Below the pieces are notes generated by a model. The model was not told the origin of the DNA. It worked only from the letters and a program-made list of their open reading frames with translations, and made no database searches. A program made the position numbers and the translations under genes. Below, piece after piece: positions 51,675 through 60,778 of a stretch of DNA of 64,000 nt; positions within the stretch are counted from its first letter, which is position 1, and the number at the start of each line of letters is the position of its first letter. The stretch is from positions 62,001 through 126,000 of the forward strand of contig JALFLK010000021.1 of the NCBI GenBank assembly GCA_022774755.1, given 5' to 3'. Source of the DNA: a bacterium (GTDB lineage: Bacteria > Bacillota > Clostridia > Oscillospirales > Acutalibacteraceae).

Positions 51675-53063
51675 ATGAATGAAAAAGTAAAGATGTTTTT
51701 TGATTCTTTAAGGGGGAAGAAGGTTACATTTTGCGGTATCGGCACAAGCAATCTGCCGTTAATTGAGCTTTTTGCGAAAAACTCCGCAGATGTTTACGCA
51801 TGCGATAAAAAAAGCTATGAACAGCTTGGCGAGAACGCAAAAATTGCAGAAAAGGCAGGAGCTAAGCTGATTTTAGGCGACGATTACCTAAAAAATTTGG
51901 ACACCGACATACTTTTCAGAAGTCCCGGCACTCCTTTTTATAAGGAAGAGCTTGAAGAAATGAAAAGCCGAGGTGTAGTTGTTACATCTGAAATGGAGGT
52001 TTTCTTTGACCTTTGCCCCTGCAAAATTATAGCCGTCACAGGTTCTGACGGAAAGACAACCACTACCACGATTATTTCCGAGATGCTTAAAGCGGCAGGA
52101 TTTAATGTGCATTTAGGCGGAAATATCGGCAAACCTCTTTTGCCCGAAATTGAAAGTATCAGCCCTGAGGATTTTGCAGTAGTTGAGCTTTCCAGCTTTC
52201 AGCTTATTTCAATGAGAAAAAGCCCTGACATTGCCGTTGTTACAAATCTTGCTCCGAATCACCTTGACATACATAAGGATATGCAGGAGTATGTTGACGC
52301 TAAGAAAAATATCATTCTGCATCAGAACGCCTTTTCAAAAGCTGTGCTTAATATTGACAACGACATCGCAAACAGCTTTGGTAAAGATGTAAGGGGACAG
52401 GTTTCTAAATTCTCCAGAAGAAATACCGTCAAAAACGGTGCTTACCTAAACGGAACAACTATTGTATACAGCGATTACGGCAGGGAAACCTCCGTTATGG
52501 ATATTAAAGATATAAAAATCCCCGGTATGCATAATGTAGAAAACTACCTGGCGGCTGTTACAGCTTTGTGGGGAATAGTAACGCCTGAAATAATGAAAAA
52601 GGTTGCACAGGAGTTTTCGGGCGTCGCTCACCGTGCGGAATTTGTCCGTGAGCTTGACGGCGTAAAATATTACAATGATTCCATCGCATCAAGTCCCACA
52701 AGAACAGCTTTGGGTACGCTGTCTTTATATGACGAAAAAATAATTATTATTGCCGGTGGATATGATAAGCATATACCCTATGAACCATTGGGACCCGTTA
52801 TCTGCAAGAAAGTAAAGACTCTTATTCTTTTGGGCGATACAGCTGAAAAAATAAAGAAAGCTGTTACTGAGTGCGGTGAGTATAGCGAAAACAACCCTAA
52901 AATAATTATGGTTAACAATATGGAGGAAGCGGTAAATGAAGCAAGGGAAAATGCCGTTAAGGGTGATATTGTTTCTCTTTCTCCTGCCAGTGCCAGCTTT
53001 GGTCTATATAAAAATTTTGAAGAAAGGGGAAACCATTTTAAAGATTTGGTAAACAGTCTTTAA
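51675..53063 (+). CDS. murD: UDP-N-acetylmuramoyl-L-alanine:D-glutamate ligase
   Basis: 462 residues, start after AGAAAGGGATT. It adds D-glutamate in peptidoglycan precursor synthesis. ATP loop V-T-G-S-D-G-K-T-T-T-T-T near 115-126; N-L-A-P-N-H-L-D-I-H near 191-200; H-R-A-E-F-V and Y-N-D-S-I-A-S-S-P-T in the C-terminal half; I-A-G-G-Y-D-K near the end. First gene of an otherwise catabolic operon, not in the usual mra/dcw cluster. Confidence 0.96.
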   Translation: MNEKVKMFFDSLRGKKVTFCGIGTSNLPLIELFAKNSADVYACDKKSYEQLGENAKIAEKAGAKLILGDDYLKNLDTDILFRSPGTPFYKEELEEMKSRGVVVTSEMEVFFDLCPCKIIAVTGSDGKTTTTTIISEMLKAAGFNVHLGGNIGKPLLPEIESISPEDFAVVELSSFQLISMRKSPDIAVVTNLAPNHLDIHKDMQEYVDAKKNIILHQNAFSKAVLNIDNDIANSFGKDVRGQVSKFSRRNTVKNGAYLNGTTIVYSDYGRETSVMDIKDIKIPGMHNVENYLAAVTALWGIVTPEIMKKVAQEFSGVAHRAEFVRELDGVKYYNDSIASSPTRTALGTLSLYDEKIIIIAGGYDKHIPYEPLGPVICKKVKTLILLGDTAEKIKKAVTECGEYSENNPKIIMVNNMEEAVNEARENAVKGDIVSLSPASASFGLYKNFEERGNHFKDLVNSL

Positions 53064-53072
53064 AAAGAAAAT

Positions 53073-54095
53073 ATGTACGAAATAATAAAAAAACTTTGCT
53101 CTGTGGGCGGTGTGTCCGGCGACGAGAGCGATATTTGCGATACTGTATATAATCTGTTATTTCCCTATGCAAATGTTGTGAAAAACGATTTTGGGTGCGT
53201 GTTTGCCGAATTCGGAAACAGGGAATCAAATTACACTGTCCTCCTTGACGCTCATTTGGACAGAATCGGTTTTGTCGTAACTGAAATAACGCCTAAGGGA
53301 TTTTTAAAGCTTGAAAAGTGCGGCGGAATTGATTTTAGAACCGTTCCCGGTAGCGTAGTGACTGTAAAGGGAAAAAAGAGCTTGCAGGGCGTTATCTGCT
53401 GTATGCCTCCGCATCTCTCCGACGGCAAGGAAGATAAGGCGGTTTCGGCAGAAAGAATATATGCTGACTTTGGTCTGCCGGTAAGCGAAGTGAAAAATCT
53501 TGTTTCGGTGGGTGATACTGCCTATTTCGCAGGTCAGCCGGAAAAGCTGTTAGGTAACAAGGTCACTTCTCCTGCTCTGGACAACCGAGCAGGTGTTGCC
53601 GCTGTTGTTAAAACCGCTCAGCTTCTAAATGGCAAAAAGTGTCCGTGCAGAGTGGTCGCTATGTTTACTTCACAGGAAGAAACATATCAGTTAGGTGCGA
53701 AAACAAGTGCGTTTTCACTTGAGGCAAACGAGGCTGTTGCCATTGATGTAAGCTTTGCGTCACAGCCCGATATATCAGGTCAGTACGGCAAAATTAACCT
53801 TACAGAGGGTCCGATGATTTGTTATTCTCCTGTTCTCAATAAAAACATAACGGAAAAATTAAAATCAACAGCAGTTGACAATAAAATACCGTTTCAGCTT
53901 GAGGTATGCTCAGGCAGAACGGGGACAAACGCCGATTCTGTTGCTGTCTGCAAAAGCGGAGTAAAAACAGGACTTGTTTCCGTTCCCCAAAGATATATGC
54001 ACACACAGGCTGAGGTAGTCGATATTGCCGATATTGAAAACACAGCCTTGATTCTTGAAAAATATATTTTATCGGGAGGCGTGTCAAATGAATAA
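53073..54095 (+). CDS. M42 family metallopeptidase
   Basis: 340 residues, 9 bases after murD. A cytoplasmic aminopeptidase-type enzyme with two metals. Ligand motifs: D-A-H-L-D near 63-67, S-P-A-L-D-N-R-A near 168-175, Q-E-E-T near 204-207, D-V-S-F near 231, and R-Y-M-H near the C-terminus. These match the M42 family (PepA/FrvX-like). Its substrate is unknown. A related M42 gene follows with an 8-base overlap. Confidence 0.88.
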   Translation: MYEIIKKLCSVGGVSGDESDICDTVYNLLFPYANVVKNDFGCVFAEFGNRESNYTVLLDAHLDRIGFVVTEITPKGFLKLEKCGGIDFRTVPGSVVTVKGKKSLQGVICCMPPHLSDGKEDKAVSAERIYADFGLPVSEVKNLVSVGDTAYFAGQPEKLLGNKVTSPALDNRAGVAAVVKTAQLLNGKKCPCRVVAMFTSQEETYQLGAKTSAFSLEANEAVAIDVSFASQPDISGQYGKINLTEGPMICYSPVLNKNITEKLKSTAVDNKIPFQLEVCSGRTGTNADSVAVCKSGVKTGLVSVPQRYMHTQAEVVDIADIENTALILEKYILSGGVSNE

Positions 54096-55116
54096 TTCTC
54101 TTCTTAAGGAACTGTGTCTTACAAGCGGAATATCGGGTGATGAAAATTCCGTACGAGGAATTGTTTTGGCTGAAATCAAGGATTACGCCGATAAAATTAC
54201 TGTAGATAATCTGGGGAACATTCTTGTATTTAAAAAAGGAAATAAACCGGCGGTAAATAAGCTGTTGATTTCTGCTCATATGGACGAGGTTGGATTTATT
54301 GTAACCGATATTTCTTCTGATGGACTTTTGCATTTTGACTGCGTCGGAGGAGTTGACAGGCGTGTAGTCCTCGGCGACAGAGTCATAGTCGGCAAGGAGG
54401 GTATTGCCGGCGTTGTTGGTGTAAAGCCTATTCATCTCTGTTCTCAGGATGAAGCTTCGTCGATACCCGAATATGAGAAAATGTATATTGATATAGGCGC
54501 TGACAGCAAAGAACAGGCTGAAAAATATGTTTCACCCGGTGATTCTGTGTGTTTTGAGGGCTTTTATCAGAATAACAGCAGTACTGTTATGTCAAAAGCA
54601 TTAGACGACAGAGCAGGCTGTGCAATAATGATTGAAATGATTAAATCGGAGTTGCCCTACGATATGTATTTTTCCTTTGTTGTTCAGGAAGAAGTGGGCT
54701 TAAGAGGTGCCACAGTTGCATCGTTTACCGTTGCTCCTGAATATGCAATAGTGCTTGAGTCAACCACTGCGGCTGACTTGCCCTTTGTTGAAGAAAGCAA
54801 ACAGGTTTGCAGAGTAGGCAAGGGTGCTGTCGTTTCATTTATGGACAAGGGTACGATTTACGACAAAACTCTGATTAAAGCCGCTTTTAATGCGGCTGAA
54901 AAAACACAGTCCAATATTCAGTACAAAAAAGCAGTTGCAGGCGGAAACGACGCCTCTGCAATACAGAAGTCAAGGGGCGGAGTAAAAACTGTTGCCCTTT
55001 CACTGCCGTGCAGATACCTTCATTCCCCTGTGGGTTTGATTTCTGTTTCAGACTATGAGAGTATGCTTAATATCACTCTTGAGCTTTCAAAAGAAATTTG
55101 CGGAGGGGAAATATGA
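54088..55116 (+). CDS. second M42 family metallopeptidase
   Basis: 342 residues from ATG 54088 (site CGGGAGG). Metal and catalytic motifs: S-A-H-M-D-E-V-G-F near 65-73, S-K-A-L-D-D-R-A-G near 171-179, Q-E-E-V-G-L-R-G near 206-213, L-E-S-T-T-A-A-D near 229, and C-R-Y-L-H-S near 313. This is the more canonical copy. The two proteins share the fold but differ clearly in sequence, so M42 hetero-oligomers or different specificities are possible. Confidence 0.92.
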   Translation: MNNSLLKELCLTSGISGDENSVRGIVLAEIKDYADKITVDNLGNILVFKKGNKPAVNKLLISAHMDEVGFIVTDISSDGLLHFDCVGGVDRRVVLGDRVIVGKEGIAGVVGVKPIHLCSQDEASSIPEYEKMYIDIGADSKEQAEKYVSPGDSVCFEGFYQNNSSTVMSKALDDRAGCAIMIEMIKSELPYDMYFSFVVQEEVGLRGATVASFTVAPEYAIVLESTTAADLPFVEESKQVCRVGKGAVVSFMDKGTIYDKTLIKAAFNAAEKTQSNIQYKKAVAGGNDASAIQKSRGGVKTVALSLPCRYLHSPVGLISVSDYESMLNITLELSKEICGGEI

Positions 55117-55880
55117 TTAAAATTTCAGATAAAGATTTTGATATTGCGGGAATTTTAAACTCTATGTCAAAAGATAACCCTTTTGGATGCAGAATTAACT
55201 CATTGTATCAATGCTACGATGACAGCTTGCCTTTTGTTGATTTTTGGATTCAGGAAAATAACGGAACTTATTGTTCTGCAATAGCAAGACTGGGAACGCA
55301 GTTTATTGTTCAGCTTACAAAGCTTTCCGATATTGAAGAAATATCCTCATTTTTAAGAGTAGCAGGAGCAACTTCTATATTGTGTGACAACAGATATAAG
55401 CTTGATGTTTTTTGTTCCGAAAAAAAGAACGGCGCCGTACTGAAATTTTACGGCGAGCCTTATGACATTAAAGAAAGCTATGATTTATGTGTTCCGTCTG
55501 TAAGAGAAACCTATGAACTTCTGGTTGAGTGTAAGGAAGAAGGCTTTGAAGCTCCGGATTTTGAAAGTTTTAACCTTGATGTTTCACACAAGCTCCGTCA
55601 TAACGCTGTAAGGATAATCGGACTTAAGGAAGACGGCGTGCTTAAATCGGTTGCTATGACCGTTGCCGAAACAGAAACGGACGCAGTTTTGGGTGCTGTT
55701 GCATCACATCCCGATTGCAGAAGCAAGGGCTACGGTTCGTTTATGGTAAAATCCATAACAAACGAACTTCTTAAAGAAAACAAGAATATTTATCTGCACA
55801 GAGCATTGGACAAAAATGTCAGCTTTTACAGCAATTTGGGATATAAGGTGCTTGGTAAATGGTGTGAATATTATTTTTAA
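55113..55880 (+). CDS. GNAT family N-acetyltransferase
   Basis: 255 residues from ATG 55113, overlapping the M42 gene by 4 bases (ATGA) after GGAGGGG. The N-terminal 145 residues are unassigned. The acetyl-CoA-binding core is in the C-terminal half: A-V-A-S-H-P-D-C-R-S-K-G-Y-G-S near 202-216, and F-Y-S-N-L-G-Y-K-V-L-G-K-W at the end. Substrate unknown; the operon partners suggest amino acid or peptide handling. Confidence 0.85.
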   Translation: MIKISDKDFDIAGILNSMSKDNPFGCRINSLYQCYDDSLPFVDFWIQENNGTYCSAIARLGTQFIVQLTKLSDIEEISSFLRVAGATSILCDNRYKLDVFCSEKKNGAVLKFYGEPYDIKESYDLCVPSVRETYELLVECKEEGFEAPDFESFNLDVSHKLRHNAVRIIGLKEDGVLKSVAMTVAETETDAVLGAVASHPDCRSKGYGSFMVKSITNELLKENKNIYLHRALDKNVSFYSNLGYKVLGKWCEYYF

Positions 55881-55892
55881 GGGGTGGTAATT

Positions 55893-57146
55893 TTGGAGCT
55901 ATATAAATTCAGCCAAAAGGTAAAATCAGCCGCTGATGAAGCAATGATCCTTTGCAGTGAGCAGTTTAAGATAATTGAAGATATACAGGAATATAACCAG
56001 CTTAAAATGATTAAAGCGTTTCAGAGTGCCGGTGTTTGCGAGAGCCATTTTGCAGGCTCAACTGGCTACGGATATGATGACAGGGGCAGAGATGTGCTTG
56101 ACAGAGTGTACGCCTATGCTTTTGATGCGGAAGACGCCCTTGTCAGACATAATTTTGTCAGCGGAACTCACACCCTGACCGTTGCGCTTTTCGGAATTTT
56201 ACGCCCCGGCGATAAAATGCTTTCCGTAACCGGTATGCCCTATGATACTATAAGAAGCGCAATCGGAATAGAGGGCAATTATCCCGGTTCTCTGAAAGAC
56301 TTTGGAATAGAGTACTGTCAGGTGGATTTATGTACCGACGGAACGGTTGACTTTGAGGCTGTTGAAAATACGGTTGATTCTACATATAAAATGGTTTATA
56401 TTCAGCGTTCAAGGGGTTACAGCTTTCGACCGACGCTTACAGTTGACGATATTGAAAAAATCTGCAATATTGTCAGAAAAAAAGCTCCCGATACTGTAAT
56501 TATGCTTGACAACTGTTACGGTGAATTTGTAGAAAAAAGAGAGCCTTTGTCCGTCGGCGTTGACCTTATGGCAGGCTCTATGATTAAAAATCCCGGAGGA
56601 GGAATTTCTCCTACGGGAGGTTATATTGCAGGAAAAAAAGAGCTTGTTGAAATGTGCGCTTACAGGTTGACCACACCTGGAACGGGAAAGGAGCTGGGAG
56701 CTACCCTTAATACCACAAGAGAAATGTTTATGGGGGCATATCACGCTCCCCATGTTACGGGTGAGGCTTTAAAAACAGCAGTCTTTGCCTCTGCACTTTT
56801 TGAAATTCTCGGCTTTGAGGTTACTCCGAGTGTGAATGAAAAAAGAGGAGATATAATCCAAGTTGTAAAACTAAACACTGCGGAAAACCTTATTAACTTC
56901 TGTAAGGGTATTCAAAGCGGTTCGGCTGTTGACAGCATAGTTTCACCTGAACCGTCCGATATGCCGGGATATGAAAGCCAGGTGATTATGGCTGCCGGAG
57001 CGTTTACCTTAGGCTCTTCCATTGAGCTTTCTGCCGACGGTCCTCTTAGGGAGCCTTACGCTGCATGGATGCAGGGCGGACTGAACTTTCACGGCGGTAA
57101 GCTGGGGATTATGCTGGCAGCGGAGAAGATGCTTGGCGGAGAATGA
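55893..57146 (+). CDS. methionine gamma-lyase family protein (aluminium-resistance type)
   Basis: 417 residues. I place the start at TTG 55893, after AAGGGGTGG; GTG 55884 lies within that site. A PLP enzyme of the family once named aluminium resistance protein. It shows H-N-F-V-S-G-T-H near 84-91, Y-D-T near 117, L-D-N-C-Y-G-E-F near 204, and the PLP Lys in G-S-M-I-K-N-P-G-G-G-I near 226-236. The C-terminal M-A-A-G-A-F-T-L-G block is also typical. Actual reaction uncertain. Last gene of the murD operon. Confidence 0.88.
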   Translation: MELYKFSQKVKSAADEAMILCSEQFKIIEDIQEYNQLKMIKAFQSAGVCESHFAGSTGYGYDDRGRDVLDRVYAYAFDAEDALVRHNFVSGTHTLTVALFGILRPGDKMLSVTGMPYDTIRSAIGIEGNYPGSLKDFGIEYCQVDLCTDGTVDFEAVENTVDSTYKMVYIQRSRGYSFRPTLTVDDIEKICNIVRKKAPDTVIMLDNCYGEFVEKREPLSVGVDLMAGSMIKNPGGGISPTGGYIAGKKELVEMCAYRLTTPGTGKELGATLNTTREMFMGAYHAPHVTGEALKTAVFASALFEILGFEVTPSVNEKRGDIIQVVKLNTAENLINFCKGIQSGSAVDSIVSPEPSDMPGYESQVIMAAGAFTLGSSIELSADGPLREPYAAWMQGGLNFHGGKLGIMLAAEKMLGGE

Positions 57147-57188
57147 TTTTTGCCATAGTTTGCCAGAGTAAATGTTGCATATAAAATC

Positions 57189-57221
57189 AGCAGATTACGG
57201 TTTGTAATCTGCTTTGCTTTT
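57189..57221 (+). terminator. terminator of the murD operon
   Basis: A perfect 10-bp stem (57189-57198 with 57204-57213), 5-base loop, TTGCTTTTATT tail. Confidence 0.8.
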
Positions 57222-57294
57222 ATTCGATGTTCAATGTTTTGCTGAATAATCCCTGCTATAAAATTGCGGCGCAATATGCACATAAACCATTTAT

Positions 57295-57747
57295 TCAGCT
57301 ATTCCTTAATTTTTTAAAAAAGTCCTTGATTATTCCGCTGCATTGGTCTTCTAATATTCCACCTGTGCATTGAGGTTTATATCCAAAGGGCATTTCAAAC
57401 AAATTAGTAACGGAACCGCAGCATCCGTTTTTTCTGTCGTATGCGCCGAAAAAAACTCTTGGTATATGAGCGTTAATTATAGCGCCTGCACACATAGGAC
57501 AGGGCTCTAAAGTTACATAAAGCTCACATTCCCACAGCCTCCAGCCGTGAAGAGCCTTACAGGCGTTGTTGATGGCGTCGATTTCTGCATGTAAAAGAGC
57601 ATTTTTTTCGGTTTCACGCCTGTTGCGTCCTCTTGCTATTACTGTATTGTCCTTTACAATTACGGCTCCTACGGGAACCTCACCCTTGGTGAATGCAATT
57701 TCAGCCTGAATAAGGGCCTCTCTCATAAATATCTCATTGTTTTCCAT
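57295..57747 (-). CDS. tadA: tRNA adenosine(34) deaminase
   Basis: 150 residues. It converts A34 to inosine in tRNA-Arg(ACG). The zinc/catalytic motifs are H-A-E-I near 53-56 and P-C-P-M-C near 83-87. Substrate-loop residues and length fit TadA. It is encoded 4 bases after the CPBP protease gene on the same strand, so the two form an operon. Confidence 0.94.
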   Translation of the reverse strand: MENNEIFMREALIQAEIAFTKGEVPVGAVIVKDNTVIARGRNRRETEKNALLHAEIDAINNACKALHGWRLWECELYVTLEPCPMCAGAIINAHIPRVFFGAYDRKNGCCGSVTNLFEMPFGYKPQCTGGILEDQCSGIIKDFFKKLRNS

Positions 57748-57751
57748 ATTG

Positions 57752-58759
57752 TTACCCGAATTTTGTTACCTGCAGTGTGCAGATTACAAGAAGTATGATT
57801 GTAAGCAAAGAACCGGCATTTGAGAATAAAAGTCCGAATTTTGTTTTTAGGCTCAGCTCACTGTAATTATTATCTGAAGTTAGGCTAAGAAAAGCTTTAT
57901 CTTTTTTGCAAAGGTATATAAATGCCAATAATCCTAAAATAAGCACGGCAAAGAATATTACATTGGGTAAAAAGTTGCTTATGTATGTGCCGCCTTCATC
58001 GACAATTATACCCTGGATACAGGAGAGAAGATTGTTTAAAAAGTGTACTGTCATAGAAGGAAGGAGGGAATTGGTTTTTGCCGTTAAGTAAGCAAACATA
58101 ACTCCGCCGATAAAGGCAAAGGGGATTTGCAGAAGATTTGTGTGCATAAGTGAAAAAATCAAGGCTGACACTAAGATTGCGTAACCGTCGCCGTACTTTC
58201 TTAATTTGCCGAAAATTATTCCTCTGAAAACAAATTCTTCCGCAAAAGCTGGTGTAACGGCAGTTATGAATGTTGACACTATATATCCCAATGTGTCGGT
58301 TTTGCCTAAATCTGTTGATACGGTATTGGTAATACCTATAAGCTGAATATTGTTAAGAAAAACAGAGGTGATATAATTTGCAAGGTAACCGATACCTAAA
58401 CCGAAAAGAACATAGGCGATGAATTTTGCAGGTTTAACCGGTGTGAAACTTATTACGGAACTGATTTTTGTTGATGAAAATGCGCAGTACAACAGACCTA
58501 TTCCAACCATAGAAGTAAACAGCACTATTCCTTGAAACAGATTTACAATGGCATAGTAATTATTTACATAAAATTCCGACTCTAATATAGGCGAAAAGCC
58601 TGTAATCAATGAAAAAGTCACAAACATAAATATAAACAAAAGATTTTCCGCAAAAACCATAAATCCTAAACCGCTAAGCGTTTTTCGGATTTCTCTTTTC
58701 TTTTGATTCTCAAGAATAATGCGGTTAGCATATACTTGCGGTTGATAATTGTAGTTCAA
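57752..58759 (-). CDS. CPBP family intramembrane glutamic endopeptidase
   Basis: 335 residues with about eight membrane helices. The ABI/CPBP motifs are complete: A-E-E-F-V-F-R-G near 175-182, F-S-L-M-H-T-N near 205-211 and H-F-L-N-N near 247-251. Relatives cleave after prenylated or bacteriocin-like sequences, or serve as immunity proteins; no bacteriocin gene is nearby. Start ATG at 58759; ribosome binding site is weak. Confidence 0.9.
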   Translation of the reverse strand: MNYNYQPQVYANRIILENQKKREIRKTLSGLGFMVFAENLLFIFMFVTFSLITGFSPILESEFYVNNYYAIVNLFQGIVLFTSMVGIGLLYCAFSSTKISSVISFTPVKPAKFIAYVLFGLGIGYLANYITSVFLNNIQLIGITNTVSTDLGKTDTLGYIVSTFITAVTPAFAEEFVFRGIIFGKLRKYGDGYAILVSALIFSLMHTNLLQIPFAFIGGVMFAYLTAKTNSLLPSMTVHFLNNLLSCIQGIIVDEGGTYISNFLPNVIFFAVLILGLLAFIYLCKKDKAFLSLTSDNNYSELSLKTKFGLLFSNAGSLLTIILLVICTLQVTKFG

Positions 58760-58917
58760 AAAATCACATCCGATTTATTTTTTAAAATTGTAACATATAT
58801 GCTGTGATTTTACAATGAGATAAAAAACAAGTTAAAAAATTGTAATTTATGAATTTAGATTTTTCGTTAAGAGGTATTTTTATGTCATTCTATTCGCCTT
58901 GATTATTCAGCAAAATG

Positions 58918-58947
58918 TTGACAAAAAACTACGGAATGTGATATGAT
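58918..58947 (+). promoter_or_regulatory. promoter of the polyol-phosphate operon
   Basis: Consensus TTGACA at 58918-58923, 18-base spacer, TATGAT at 58942-58947, about 71 bases ahead of the first ATG. Confidence 0.65.
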
Positions 58948-59017
58948 AACATATGATTATAAGTGTTAATATGTCCTTAGATAGGATTAAAGCATTTGAA
59001 CGGGGGATTATTATTTT

Positions 59018-59722
59018 ATGAATACTGCAATAATACTTGCAGGCGGTGTGGGAAGCCGTATGGGCATTGACCGCCCAAAGCAATTTTTGATGGTTAATGA
59101 TAAGCCTGTTATTTCCTATTGCTTTGATATTTTTCAAAATCACAACGAGATAGATAATATTGTGGTGGTTGTCAGCGAAAAGTGGCAGAAGTTCGTAGAA
59201 GAATATGCAGAGAAATATTCGGTAACGAAAATATGCGGTTATGCTCCGGCAGGAAAGACAAGACAGCATTCTATATATAACGGTCTTAAATGTATTGCCG
59301 AAAATGCAAAGGATACTAATATTGTTATTGTCCACGATGCGGCTCGTCCGTTGGTTTCAGACAAAATCATTTCCGACTGCATTAAGGGAGCGACGGAGTA
59401 CGACGGAGCAATGCCTGTTATTTCAGTTAAAGATACAGTCTATCAAAGCTGTGACGGAAAATCCATTGACAAACTTCTGAAACGCTCCGAGCTTTTTGCA
59501 GGACAAGCCCCCGAGAGCTTTAAATTTAAGAGATACTATGAAATCCATAACGAGGTTTCGGACGAAGAAATTTCAAACACCGCAGGAAGCAGTGAAATCG
59601 CTTATCGGCACGGTATGAATATAACTATGGTGCCTGGAAGTGAAAGAAATCTGAAAATTACTACGGTTGAAGATTTGGAAACCTTTGAAACAATTTTGAA
59701 AGGCGATGAAAAATTTGGATAA
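59018..59722 (+). CDS. IspD/TarI family cytidylyltransferase
   Basis: 234 residues. CTP-dependent transferase: L-A-G-G-V-G-S-R-M-G near 7-16, R-P-K-Q-F near 20-24, H-D-A-A-R-P near 107-112. The family contains IspD (isoprenoid synthesis) and TarI (CDP-ribitol synthesis). The segment G-Q-A-P-E-S-F resembles the G-Q-T-P-Q-S-F of TarI, and the downstream dehydrogenase and glycerophosphotransferase-like genes point the same way. I therefore favour a polyol-phosphate substrate such as ribitol 5-phosphate; IspD remains possible. Confidence 0.85.
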   Translation: MNTAIILAGGVGSRMGIDRPKQFLMVNDKPVISYCFDIFQNHNEIDNIVVVVSEKWQKFVEEYAEKYSVTKICGYAPAGKTRQHSIYNGLKCIAENAKDTNIVIVHDAARPLVSDKIISDCIKGATEYDGAMPVISVKDTVYQSCDGKSIDKLLKRSELFAGQAPESFKFKRYYEIHNEVSDEEISNTAGSSEIAYRHGMNITMVPGSERNLKITTVEDLETFETILKGDEKFG

Positions 59723-60767
59723 AATGAAAGCCAGAGTGCTAAAATCAGTTGGCAACCTTGAATATTGCGATTATCCAGTTCCCGAAATAAAAAGCGGTGA
59801 GGCGCTTGTTAAAGTACACGCCTGCGGAATTTGCGGTTCTGATATTCCGAGAATTTTTGTAAACGGTACGTATCATTTTCCGACAATCCCGGGACACGAA
59901 TTTTCCGGAGAAGTTGTAGCTGTTGCCGAGAAGGAGAATGAATCGCTTGTGGGAAAGCGTGCAACGATTTTTCCCCTTATTCCATGCAAAAAGTGCGAAA
60001 ACTGTAACAAGGGCAGTTATGAGATGTGCAAAAGCTATGATTACTTAGGCTCAAGGAGCGACGGAGCTTTTGCTGAGTATGTCAGAGTACCTGTTTGGAA
60101 TATTGTCCCCATTCCCGATAATTTAAGCTACGAAGAAGCTGCTATGACAGAGCCCTGCGCCGTTGCTCTTCACGCCTTGAGAAGGGCACAGATTGAGATA
60201 GGAGATAATGTGGTTATTTTCGGTCCCGGTACTATCGGTATGCTTATTGCACAATGGGCAAGAGCCTGGGGTGCAAAGGTGCTTTTGGTGGGAACAGACC
60301 TAAATAATTGGGAATTCATCGAGAATATGGGATTTTTTGAATATTGCAATTCATCCCACGAAGACCCGATAAAATGGGTAATGGAAAAGACAAACGGACA
60401 CGGTGCCGATATTGCCGTTGAAGCTGTCGGAATTGCCGCTACTGCCTGTAATTGCCTTGAAGCTGCCGCAGCCGGAGGAAAGGTGATATTCGTCGGCAAT
60501 CCGCACGGCGACTATACTTTTCCGCAAAATACTTATTGGCAGATTTTAAGAAAACAGCTTACTGTTTTCGGTACCTGGAACTCAAGTTACAGCGATACCG
60601 CCAAAAGCGACTGGAATATGGTTGTTGACGCTATGTCGTCTAAGACAATAGATGTAAGCCGCTTGATAACCCATAAGTTCAGCCTTAAAGATATGGAAAA
60701 GGGTCTTAACATAATGAAAGACAACACCGAATTTTTTGCAAAAGTTATGGTTGTTAATGAAGATTGA
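59706..60767 (+). CDS. zinc-dependent polyol(-phosphate) dehydrogenase
   Basis: 353 residues from ATG 59706, overlapping the previous gene by 17 bases; ATG 59724 is an alternative start that gives the M-K-A-R-V-L opening usual for the family. Medium-chain dehydrogenase: catalytic zinc in C-G-I-C-G-S-D and P-G-H-E-F-S-G, structural zinc C-x2-C-x2-C-x7-C near 98-112, and NAD(P) loop G-P-G-T-I-G near 176-181. Sequence style is closest to galactitol-1-phosphate or sorbitol dehydrogenases. Next to TarI-like and Rpe-like genes it may play the TarJ role, reducing ribulose 5-phosphate to ribitol 5-phosphate. Confidence 0.82.
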   Translation: MKNLDKMKARVLKSVGNLEYCDYPVPEIKSGEALVKVHACGICGSDIPRIFVNGTYHFPTIPGHEFSGEVVAVAEKENESLVGKRATIFPLIPCKKCENCNKGSYEMCKSYDYLGSRSDGAFAEYVRVPVWNIVPIPDNLSYEEAAMTEPCAVALHALRRAQIEIGDNVVIFGPGTIGMLIAQWARAWGAKVLLVGTDLNNWEFIENMGFFEYCNSSHEDPIKWVMEKTNGHGADIAVEAVGIAATACNCLEAAAAGGKVIFVGNPHGDYTFPQNTYWQILRKQLTVFGTWNSSYSDTAKSDWNMVVDAMSSKTIDVSRLITHKFSLKDMEKGLNIMKDNTEFFAKVMVVNED

Positions 60768-60778
60768 GAGGGAGCTTT

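Noticed and set aside
53836..54435. 199-codon minus-strand frame across the two M42 genes
   Set aside because: Antisense shadow of two recognisable peptidases; no binding site and no family resemblance.
57752..58759. Bacteriocin immunity role for the CPBP protease
   Set aside because: No small precursor peptide, transporter or regulator of a bacteriocin locus is adjacent; the partner gene is tadA.
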